NCBI GenBank assembly: GCA_043228905.1
Contig: JBHGNT010000008.1
Location: 12,772,001 to 12,836,000 of the forward strand
Origin: Azolla caroliniana
Taxonomy: Eukaryota; Polypodiophyta
Direction of reading: 5' to 3'
Length of the DNA stretch: 64,000 nucleotides
Shown here: one piece after another, positions 33,558 through 43,295 of the stretch
Layout of the letters: each line of letters opens with the position of its first letter
How positions within the stretch are numbered: the stretch's first letter is position 1
Position numbers and translations under genes: made by a program
The notes under the pieces: model-generated
Told to the model about the DNA's origin: nothing
Databases searched by the model: none
What the model saw: the letters and a program-made list of their open reading frames with translations, nothing else

Positions 33558-34481
33558 ATGGATAGAGGCATGGCGAGCTCGCTTCCAACAGAGAAGCTCG
33601 ACAGAACCAACTACGCGTCTTGGTCCTACAAGATGCACCAGTACCTGCTCGGGCACGGCTACTGGAGTTATGTCGAAGGAGCTAATGACGCGGCACCCGA
33701 ATCAACACACAGAGACTTCCCGTCGTGGGAGCAATCGGCGAGCAGGGTATTATACTGCTTCGCGTCGTGTGTGGGCAAACAACTATTGAGCTATGTTCGG
33801 GATGCAAAGACACCGAAGGGTGCGTGGGAAAATCTGAAGAAGATTTTCGCCGCGAGCACCACAGCCAAGAAGCTTCAGCTCCGACAAGAGTTGAACAACC
33901 TACGACAACGCGACTTGTCGATGGCGGACTATACCTCGAAGATCAAGGATATCTGCGACTCCCTTGCCTCCATAGAGGTGAACATCGAGGAGAGAGAGAT
34001 GGTCCAAATCTGTCTCGGAGGTTTGGCATCGAAGTTCGGAGCGTTCCGAACGGCTGTGTGTACCCGGGAGAATACGCCGTCCTTTTTCGACTTACAGTCA
34101 ATGCTCCTGGTAGAGGAGAACCACGCGGGTGTGTCTACAAGCACGCACACCAACAACAGAATGCTGTACACAGAGGGAGATAGGCCCCGTGGACGTGGAG
34201 GACGAGGCCAGTCGGCACGCAATGGAGGCGGCCGACGAGATCAAGGAAGAAGGCACCGAAGTGATGCCGACAGCAACTCCGGACCCTCCGGAAACAGGGG
34301 GAGTCGAAGCGATGAGAACCGGCAAGGGAAGGCCACAGGGAAAGTGAGTGCTGGAAGAAGCGCGCCGATTCGGAGAGAACCGGTTCCGGAAACGGCTCCA
34401 GACATACCGACAAGGGAAATCGGCAGTGACCGCACTACGCCGAAGACTCCGGGAGAGCCGGAGAAGGGTTTGTCTTCGTGA
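33558..34481 (+). pseudogene. Ty1-3 gag, lacking its zinc knuckle
   Basis: ATG at 33558, 307 codons. UBN2/copia-type Gag: KLDRTNYASWSYKMHQYL, WENLKKIFAAS, LRQELNNLRQRDLSMADY, LGGLASKFGAF, then an Arg/Gly-rich nucleic-acid-binding tail. Compared with Ty1-2, about 34 bp containing most of the CCHC knuckle is deleted near 34335, between two AAGGCCA copies. The deletion shifts the frame, so the last 50 residues are nonsense relative to the family. Confidence 0.85.
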
Positions 34482-34828
34482 TGAGACACGAAGCAAACTC
34501 AATGAAACGGACCACCCCGACATCGGACGAGGTGTGGTACATAGACTCCGGTGCGTCGAACCACATGACGAGTCATAAGGTGTGGTTCTCGTACCTTGAA
34601 AAACCGATACAACCTGGAGTAGTCGCAACTGGAGACGACACTCCGCATCTGATCGCGAATGTCGGAGAAGTTCCCCTTAGCCATGTCAGGCAGAAAGGGA
34701 AACTCATGAACGTGCTGCATGTTCCGACAATCACGAAGAACTTGGTCTCGGTCGGACAAATCGTTGACCAAGGGATGGAGGTTCGGTTTACACACTCGGG
34801 TGCTTCATTGAGGAAGAAGGCCGTGTGA
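34478..34828 (+). pseudogene. Ty1-3 protease
   Basis: Frame with WYIDSGASNHMT (active-site DSGA) followed by NVLHVPTITKNLVSVGQIVDQG, the usual strand and GAG-pre-integrase lead. It ends at a frameshift at 34828, with the next frame opening at 34825. Confidence 0.85.
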
Positions 34829-35717
34829 TTGCGCAAGGGCGCAGAGACGGGAGGATGTTCATCCTCGATTCCACTGACGGCGGCACCGCAATGTTCACGA
34901 AGGGACAAAAATCCAAGTCGGACATCGACTTGTGGTACAAGCGGATAGGCCACGTCAACTACCAGCGGCTTCAAGATCTGCAATCGAAACAAGTAGTGTT
35001 AGGATTGCCCAAATTTAGTGGCCGAAAGGCACAAATTTGTGAAGCCTGTCAGCTCGGGAAGCAACACCGACTTCCTTTCCCCAACGAGCGAAACCGGAGC
35101 CGGAACAAGCTCGACCTTATACACTCCGATGTATGGGGGCCGGCACAAAACGTTAGTCTTGGCAGGAGCCGATATTTCATCTCCTTCATCAACAACCACA
35201 CGCGGCACACGTGGATCTACCTCATTGAGAGGAAGAGCGAAGTCTTCGACTGTTCCGGGACCTCAAAGGGTTCGTGGAAACGGAAACGGGACGAAAGATC
35301 AAGTGCCTGCGGTCGGATGGCAGGAAAGAGTACTTTTCTGGTCAATTCAACGGTTATCTACAACAAATGGGAATTCGGCGCGAATTCAGTTGTAGATACG
35401 CGCCGGAGCAGAACGGCATGGCCGAGAGGAAGAATCGGTCGATTGTGGAAGCGGCACGGGCAATGCTGGAGGAGAAGAGTTTGCCTAAGTTCTACTGGGC
35501 CGAGGCGGTAAGGACCGCGGTATACATCCAGAACCGGATTGGAGACAAAGTGTCGGCGCACGAGCTATATTTCGGAACGAAGCCGAACTTGCAACACTTG
35601 AGGGTGTTTGGTAGCATTGCGTATGTGCATGTACCGAAGGAGAAAAGGAGGAAGCTGGACGCAAAGGCCGAGAAATGCATCTTGGTCAGTTACTCGGACG
35701 AGCAGAAGGGTTATAAG
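34825..35717 (+). pseudogene. Ty1-3 integrase (frameshifted, cut by a solo LTR)
   Basis: 34825-35255: GAG-pre-integrase, zinc finger (WYKRIGHVNYQRL ... CEACQLGKQ) and the first catalytic Asp (IHSDVWGP). The frame changes near 35255, and 35274-35717 supplies the second Asp (LRSDGRKEY), the catalytic Glu (NGMAERKNR) and the KCILVSYS segment. The coding sequence is interrupted at 35718 by a solo LTR and resumes at 36075 with CYNPRTKQ. Confidence 0.85.
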
Positions 35718-36069
35718 TGTCAAGGTTCGAACTCTTGACACAACCATGTTATAATCTAGTATTATGAGTTAACCAAGATATCTAGTACTAGTTATGTATG
35801 TAATTGGTCCTTATTATTTAACTAGCATCATGTGCATAGTTGCTCCCTTGTAGTATTTACACTTGGCACATGCATGCATACCTACATGCTCTATTGTAGA
35901 TTCACATGCGTGCAACAAGTATGCATGCCATGTAGTATAAATAGAGGAGTTCACCTTGAAGGAATTCAAGGTGAACTACACCAGTATGGAGTCTTTCCTT
36001 TAATACTATCTTCTTTCTTGTCCATTTGGTTATCTTCTTGCTTGTCTCTTGAGTTTATGATCCGTGACA
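35718..36069 (+). repeat. Solo LTR (352 bp) of an unrelated element
   Basis: Begins TGTCAAGG and ends GTGACA, flanked by the 5-bp target duplication ATAAG (35713-35717 and 36070-36074). A TATAAATAG box lies near 35938. The first 23 bp form a near-perfect palindrome containing GTTCGAAC. The TGTCA...TGACA ends resemble Ty3-B LTRs, but the interior does not. No internal region remains, as expected after LTR-LTR recombination. Confidence 0.9.
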
Positions 36070-36074
36070 ATAAG

Positions 36075-38719
36075 TGCTATAACCCTCGCACCAAACAAGC
36101 GCGTGTCAGCCGCGACGTTGTGTTTGACGAGTCCGCGTCTTGGTACCAGCCCCCGACTCTGAACCCCAACTCCAATCCGAGCTCTGATGATGAGGTTAGA
36201 GAGGCCGAGATGCCTCCGGATGAGCCCGAAATCGAGACCCGCGAAGAGAGTCTGATTTCACTCCGTTTAAGTGGACCGAGTGGACCGATTGGATGACCGA
36301 GTCGGTACGACCAGTCAGATGAAGAGCCGGCGAGTAGTGGAGACTCGGTCGTGCATTCCCCGCGCAGGAAGCCGAGGAGACGGCTTACGCGCAAAGAGAA
36401 AGGGAAGAACAAGGTGTCGGATTCTAGCACGGATAGGAACGAGTCAGACCGACGCGAGTCCGACTCCGAGGGAACCGGTGACGGGTCTTTAAAGGTGAAG
36501 TTCGCGTCGACCGAGAAGGCCTCGACATCGGCTAATGCTAGATTACGCCGATCTGCCCGCCAGAAGAACCCTGTTTTGCGGTTCGGATACAACGAGTACA
36601 TGGCGCATCATTATGCGTACATGACCCGTGTAGCGGAAGTGCGTGAGCCGGAGAGCTACGCAGAAGCGGCTAAAGACGCGAATTGACGTGCTGCAATGGA
36701 GGAAGAGATGCACGCATTGGCGGAGAACGAGACCTCGGACCTGGTTGGCGCACCAACAGGGGTAAAACCGATCGGGTGTAGGTGGGTGTACAAGGTCAAG
36801 TACAACACCGATGGCTCGGTCAACCGGTACAAGGCTCGGCTAGTGGCAAAGGGCTACGCGTAGAAACACGGCATCGACTACGATGAGACATTTGCGTCGG
36901 TCGCGAAAATGACGACCGTCCGTGTTTTGCTCGCAGTAGCTGCGGCGAAGGGGCGACACTTACATCAGATGGATGTAAAGAATGCGTTCCTGCAAGGTGA
37001 CCTTGAGGAACAGGTGTACATGGTACAACCCCCCGGATTTCACTCCGGAACGAACTCCTCGGCAGTATGCCGACTAAAGAAGTCCCTTTACGGACTGAAG
37101 AAAGCCCCGCGTGCCTGGAACGCGAAGATCACGCAACAACTGCGTCGGATGGGCTTCGTCACGTCAAAATCAGACTCTTCCTTGTTTATCCGGAAAGGTC
37201 GACTCGGACCGGTTAGTATTTTACTATATGTTGATGACTTGGTCATCACCGGCGCCGACCTCGGTGAAATCGACCGCGTGAAGCTCCAGCTTGCGGCATC
37301 GTTCGACATGAAGGATCTAGGGGACCTTGATTACTTCCTCGGGATCGAAGTGATCCGTATCCCCGAAGGCATATTGATCAGCCAACGTCATTACGTGCTG
37401 AGTATGCTCTTCAAATTCGGGATGGCCGACTGTAAGTCTGTCTCGACTCCTCTGGACAGAACCGTCAAGCTTCGTCCCGATACAGGAAAGGTATGCGACC
37501 CGACGAGGTTCCGACAAATTGTCGGAAGCCTCATATACTTGACTATCACCCGACCCGACCTCAGTTATCCGATCGGAGTGATCAGTCAGTTCATGGTGCG
37601 GCCTACCAAGGAGCACCTTCAGTGTGCGCAACGCATACTTCGGTATGTCAACGACACTAAGGACCGGGGACTGCTATATCGGACCGGTGCAGCCGTGCAG
37701 TTAGTCGGCAACACTGATGCTGATTGGGCTGGCAACACCGCCGATCGCCGATCCACGTCTGGATACGCGTTCTCCCTCGGGAGTGTCGCGATCGCGTGGA
37801 GCTGTAAGAAGCAGCCGACAGTTGCACTGTCGAGCACCGAAGCTGAGTACCGAGGAGCGGCTGTCGTGACATGCGAAGCCATATGGTTGAAGCCGCCACT
37901 TAAGGACTTGCAAGAGGAGGTGTCCGATCCAACGACGATCTACTGCGACAACCTCAGCAGCATCCAACTCGCGAAGAACCCCGTCTTCCACGCACGGACC
38001 AAGCACATTGAGGTGCACTACCATTTCGTCCGTGAGCGTGTCCTTTTCGGTGAAGTCGAACTTCAGTACGTTCCGACGGATCGGCAGACTGCCGACATCT
38101 TCACCAAGCCTCTTGGTCTGGACAAGTTCCGGCAATTCTCAGGTGCGCTCGGATTGCGTCACCTCGACGTGCCAAACTTGAGGGGAGAACAGTCCCGAAT
38201 GACCAAGCAAGGCAGCAGGAAAGGAGCGGAGACCGCGACACCACCGAGTCGGTTGACTCGGTTGTCGAGTTCGACTTCGGATCGGCTGAAGAAGCCGAGG
38301 GCAGACCCACGGAAAAGTTCGGAAGAGGACAGAAGGGGAGCAACCGAAGGAGAGAGCCGAAGCCAACCACGCATGGGGAAGATGACGCCACCGAGGGCGA
38401 GAAGACCGAAGACGAGTTGGAGACAGCCAACTCGGACGAGAGCGAAAACCGATCGGAGGTAGCCGAGTCCGTTCGGATGTTTGATTCAGACACGCTGAAT
38501 CAACCGAGGCCCAAGCGGAAGAAAAGGCAGCAGAAGAAGCGTCAACACTGCAACAACAGAAGAGCTGATGAGGGCCACATGAGCAGACAAGCCGACCGGA
38601 AGGGTCGAAGCGCGCGGAGTCGAACAGGTCGTGGAGCGCGAGCGAGGCGTGAAGCCAGGAGGAATCGGAGCTGTGAGCCTGAAGATCCCGAAGAGCCTCA
38701 AGTTGAGCTTGAAGGGGAG
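36075..38719 (+). pseudogene. Ty1-3 RT-RNase H with C-terminal charged extension
   Basis: After the linker (36075-36686; stops near 36294 and 36684) comes RT: GCRWVYKVKYNTDGS, a TAG for Gln near 36861, then a 517-codon open frame from 36909 with LHQMDVKNAFLQG, the catalytic YVDD (37227-37238) and FDMKDLGDLDYFLG. RNase H follows (TDADWAG, SSTEAEYRGA, TADIFTKPLG). Beyond the usual end of copia pol (about 38160) the sequence continues for more than 100 codons of charged protein, in shifted frame here, matched by an open acidic extension in Ty1-4. Confidence 0.88.
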
Positions 38720-39174
38720 TGTTGAGAGACAAGCTCAACATCGGCGGGATCGGCTGAAGAAGCCGAGGACCGGATTGGTTGGGACCGATCGGTTAGGCCG
38801 AATGCGTAAACCGGTATGCAGACCGGTGCGTATGTAGGGCCGGATCGGTGCGTAAACCGGGAGGCTGTTAGGAAAGATATTCCGTGAGGAATATATTTGG
38901 GAGTTAGTGTAGGAGCTCTTAGTGAGCATTGAAGTACTGTCAGTACTTCGGTCAGTCCTTCTAGGACTTGTATAAAAGTGTTCATTGAACACACATATGC
39001 ATAGAGAATGGTGAATAGAGTTTTTTAAATATAGTTCTTGTATTTTCTCTCTATCACTCTCTCTGTCTCTCTGTCTCTCCCGCGTATACTGCGTAAGCTC
39101 AAGCTCTCCATTAAACCTAATTTTTCTTCCTTCTGTTCGGTCTTCATACTTGCTTCCGCATGTTACTCTTTACA
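38720..39174 (+). repeat. 3' LTR of Ty1-3
   Basis: 455 bp, aligned end to end with 33031-33485. Palindrome GTGTTCATTGAACAC at 38978-38992. Followed by GAGAC. Confidence 0.95.
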
Positions 39175-40443
39175 GAGACACATGAGGCCATCCGGAAGCA
39201 GGCAACGGAATGGGTGAAAAAGGCAAATGAGCGAAATGTAGCAGAACTTGCGCAGCAAAAGGAGAACACTGAAGAGCTCGCGGGCGGTAGTCAAACCGAA
39301 AATGCGACATGGCAGGCATTGCAGGAGTACCAAATCACACTGCCATTAGGACAGCTCCTGCAACTAGTGCCTAGATTCACAGAAGGACTCAAGACAGGCA
39401 TGACGACAGGAGAAACACCATCGGCACCAACATTCTTCTCAAATCCGGAGGAGGGACCGGCGGTGGTAGACACAAACAGTCCGGCGATCACAGCCATCGT
39501 GAAGGGAAAGGAGTTACTCGGAACAGTAATAGATGGAGGATCCAACGTCAATGTGATTAGCCTCCAAACATGCACAACCTTGGGAATCCAAGAGTGGGAA
39601 CCATGCCCGTTCTGGCTACGGATGGCGAATACAAGCTCAGTGCGACCGACCGGCTTGATACGAGATTTGGAAGTAACAATCGGCGGCCACACATTTCGTA
39701 TCTCGGCAGTAGTGCTACAATTACAGGCACAAGGAGCCTACCCGCAATTGTTGGGGCGGCCATGGCTAAAAACGCCGCACATTAAACAAAATTGGAGAAA
39801 GAATATAATCACCTTCCAACGGGGAAAAGCAAAAGTACGTGTACCAACACAACCACGGACGGGTATCGGGAAGGAATTAACACCCCTATATGTCGAATGT
39901 GTCAATATGCTGGACGGATTAGCAGACGAAGAGGTGGATCAATACTCGCAAGATAATCCGAAGATAGTACCCCTGTTCGAAATTGACGTAGCTTATGCCG
40001 TATCACCATACATACTGCCACCGGACGGAGCAGACGAAGAACCAAATAAAGAAGTGATCCAGGAGCTACGGCAACCACAAGAAGTGGTGGAAAGAGAAAT
40101 GGTTGTATCACAACGGGTTAAAGCATCCCAACTAGAAGAGGTAAATCTAGGAACTACGGAAGAGGTGAGACCAGTGCAGATAGCCAAGGAAATGACTACG
40201 AAGAACAGAACGACGATGATTACACTTCTCAAAGAGTTTCGGGACGTGTTTGCTTGGTCCTACGAGGATATGAGAGGGCTCGATCCTCAGCTATATCAGC
40301 ATCAAATACATTTGAGCAAAGACGCCAAACCGGTAGAACAGCGATGGTACCGGATGAATCCAAACTACGCCGCCAAAGTCAAGGAGGAAATCTACATGGC
40401 TGAGCCCGATAGTAGTCGTACCAAAGAAAAACGGCAAAATTAG
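39175..40443 (+). pseudogene. Ty3-C protease and RT entrance
   Basis: Open to 40443. The gag-to-protease linker is followed by a retropepsin-like domain: IVKGKELLGTVIDGGSNVNV (39500-39560), FWLRMANTSSVRPTGLI and YPQLLGRPWLKTPHIKQNW. The active-site triad reads D-G-G, not D-S/T-G. From about 40200 it enters RT (FRDVFAWSYEDMRGLDP, RWYRMNPNYAAKVKEEI). The frame breaks at 40443. Removing Ty1-3 and one GAGAC joins this frame directly to the end of gag, so gag and pol were read through or closely linked here. Confidence 0.8.
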
Positions 40444-42070
40444 AGTATGTGTCGACTACCGGAAGCTTAATGTTGCGACGGTAACTTATGCATTTCCACT
40501 TCCATTTACGGATGGAGTTTTGGACGCAGTTGCCGGCCATGAGGTATACAGTTTTTTAGACAGATTCAGCGGATACAACCAGATCCAGATGCACCTCGAT
40601 GACCAGGAGAAAACGGCTTTCGTCACTGAATGGGGAGTGTTTGTTGCCGTGTGATGATGTTCAGAATAAAAACGACGTTGGCAACGTTCCAGAGGGTCAT
40701 CATGGAAATATTCAGAGAATTCATACCGGCATTCATGCAGGTGTTCCTCGACGACTTCACCGTTTACAGCCGGGAAGGAGACCACCTTCAGCACCTCCGA
40801 CTGTGTCTAGAAAAGTGTAGGGCTTACCGGCTAAGCCTGAATCCGGCGAAGTGTGTATTCGGCGTGTCCAGCGGAACGCTATTGGGGCACATTGTGAGCA
40901 AGGAGGGCATCGCCATGGATCCGGACAAAGTAAAAGCAATCCTAGAGGCACCGGCGTCAACAACGGCAAAGGCATTGAGCTGTTTCTTAGGCCAAATCCG
41001 TTGGCATAGCCGTATGCTCCGGTATTTGGCGGATCTAGCTACACCGTTCTAGTGGACCGACACCGAAGACAAGGCGTACCGGGCACTCAAAGTTCTATTG
41101 TCGCAAGCACCGGTAGTGCAACCCCCGTATTGGGCGAAGGAATTTCATGTGTTCATGGATGCATCCGGCATTGCAATCGGGAGTGCGCTGATGCAACTTA
41201 CGGAGCCAAGATGGTACCGGCCCATATATTACGCAAGCCGGAAGTTATCCCAAGCCAAATGAAATTATTCCACCACGGAAAGGGAAGCTTTAGGCATGAT
41301 CTACAGCGTAACAAAATTTAGGCATTATTTATTGGGAAGAAAGTTTTCCTTCCATGTAGATCATTCGGCACTCCTCTACCTAGTGTCCAAAGCGTCACTT
41401 ACCGGTAAGTTGGCCCGGTGGACTTTGCTATTACAGGAATTCAAATTCGAGATATTCCACCGACCCGGCATACAGCACACGGTAGCAGATTATTTAAGCC
41501 GGTTAGATTCCGGCGAAATCGACGAAGGAGTACCGAACGAGTTTCTAGATGCTGAGCTATTTCGAGTCACCGCGGAAACGGCAACAGATGAAACGGTGGC
41601 ACCAGAAGATAAGTGGCTAACAAATATGCACCAATTTTTGAGCACCAGATTGCCTCCGGAGGAGATGAACCGGGACGAGAGGAAATGCCTGGCGGTACAA
41701 AGCTGGCACTTCTGTTTATTACGGGACACACTATACCACAAAGGTGCGGACGGTATATGGCGACGAGCGATGCGCAGCGACGAGAAAGAGGTAATACTAC
41801 AAGAAGCACACTGCGGAGTCGCCGGAGGCCATTATGCCAGGGATGCTACGGCAAGGAAGATATGGCAAAGTGGCCTATGGTTGCCGACTACATTGAAAGA
41901 CGCAGTCCAGTACGCGAAAGAGTGTGATCTATGCCAGCCAATGGGCCAGCCAACGGAACAAGCTAGGATGCCGCACCAGCCAGTACTACCGCTAGAACCA
42001 TTTCAGAAATGGGGACTGGATTTTGTCGGACCATTTAAACCACCGGCAATGAGAACTGGCAACCGGTAAG
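40444..42070 (+). pseudogene. Ty3-C reverse transcriptase and RNase H (broken)
   Basis: 40440-40650 reads RVCVDYRKLN and FLDRFSGYNQIQMHL. 40630-41052 holds the catalytic box as FLDDFTVYS, then LGHIVSKEGIAMDPDKV and FLGQIRWHSRML. RNase H is split: VFMDASGIAIGSAL (about 41150), then from 41296 an open frame of 257 codons (TKFRHYLLGRKFSFHVDHSAL, HRPGIQHTVADYLSR), which passes into the integrase zinc finger (HCGVAGGHYARDATARKIW, CDLCQ). Stops and frame changes near 40655, 41052 and 41262. Confidence 0.8.
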
Positions 42071-43079
42071 TGATCGTCGGGACAGACTACTGCACTAAAT
42101 GGGTGGAAGCCAAAGCCCTACGAGACAACACCGCGGCGTCGACGACAAAATTCTTATACGAATACATTTGGTGCCGGTACGGATGCCCCATAGAGCTGAT
42201 AAGCGATCAAGGAGGGCACTTTCTTGGACAGGTAGTGGAGAGCTTGACGTCATTCTATGCGGTAGTACATAAACGGAGTACCCCGTACTACCCACAAGCC
42301 AACGGATTAGCTGAGTCAACAAACAAAACGCTACAGAATATCCTGCGCAAGATCGTCTATGAGAATCGGACAGATTGGGACACGAAGCTGCAGAGTGCGC
42401 TCTTGGCTTACCGGACAACGTACAAAACAAGCATCCGAACAACGTTGTTCCGGTTAGCATTCGAATTAGAGGTAGTCATGCCGGTCGAGTTCCAGGTACC
42501 GAGCTTACGGATCCAGATTTGGGAATGACTTAATGAAAAGGAATCGGAGGCAATTCGGTTAAAGGCTCTGTGTGAACTAGAAGAACACCGACTGGCGAGC
42601 ATCATGCACCTGGAATTGGAACAATGGCGACGGAAAGCATTTGTAGATCGGCACCAAAAAGGAAACGAAAAGATGTTCGAAATCGGCAAACCGGTACTAG
42701 TGTTCCAAACTCGGATGGGTAAAATGCCAGGCAAACTACAGTTTAGATGGACCGGACCGTACTAGATCACACGCGGGTTCAATGGGTCTTACCAGTTAGG
42801 GACACTTGCCGGTGAGGTGCTGGGTAAATGGGTCAACGGATTTAGACTAAAGCCATACAAAGGACCTATGCCCAAGAACCCATTTGAACGAAGGGCTGAC
42901 ACCGAATCGGACGCCGGCAGACCAACCAAGACGGCAACCTGTCAGGAACATGGCTACCACCAAGCCGGTAAGAAGGAGCACGAGCCGGCAACCGGGGAGA
43001 GCAAAACGACGGCAAACTGTCAAGAGGCCGGCAAGGTGCGCGTTTCGGGTAAGGGTCCGACAGGACCGGAGAAAAATTA
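41780..43079 (+). pseudogene. Ty3-C integrase
   Basis: Zinc finger (H, H, CDLC) at about 41806-41940; catalytic core D in GTDYCTKW (about 42080), D in ISDQGGHF (about 42200), E in NGLAESTNK (about 42310). A TAA precedes 42070, and further stops occur at 42526 and near 42763. The C-terminal part reads FEIGKPVLVFQTRMGKMPGK, LQFRWTGPY, FRLKPYKGPMP, then a low-complexity tail to the stop at 43077. No chromodomain, which agrees with its different RT. Confidence 0.8.
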
Positions 43080-43095
43080 ACCACACAATTAATTT

Positions 43096-43290
43096 CAAAA
43101 AAAAAAAAAAAAAAAATCGAATCAAAGAAATCATGCAAAGGACTGGTGGAAACAACCATGCAAACAAGGAGTAAAGAGGCACTTCGAAAAGGTACGAGGA
43201 GGCTATGAATAGGGCATTAAAACACCGCCACATGCCACATAATGCTATTATAAGTACACGACCTGCACACGCGTAGGCTCGAAAAAGGCG
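43096..43290 (+). promoter_or_regulatory. A-tract and TATA-like sequence between pol and the extra ORF
   Basis: A run of about 20 A residues (43098-43117) directly follows pol. TATTATAAGTAC near 43242-43253 is TATA-like, about 235 bp before the ATG of the extra ORF, and is followed by a CT-rich leader (43400-43475). Compatible with an internal promoter; not proven. Confidence 0.35.
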
Positions 43291-43295
43291 CCAAG

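Larger units (their letters stand above)
33031..39174 (+). mobile_element. Ty1-3: full-length Ty1/copia element inside Ty3-C
   Basis: 6144 bp with two 455-bp LTRs (33031-33485, 38720-39174), primer-binding site TGGTATCAGAGC (33486-33497), polypurine tract TTGAAGGGGAG (38709-38719) and perfect 5-bp target duplications GAGAC (33026-33030 and 39175-39179). LTRs differ at roughly a dozen positions by eye, so it is older than Ty3-B. It carries a 352-bp solo LTR between integrase and RT. Coding frames are damaged (zinc-knuckle deletion, frameshift in integrase, stops near 36294, 36684 and 36861). Confidence 0.95.
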
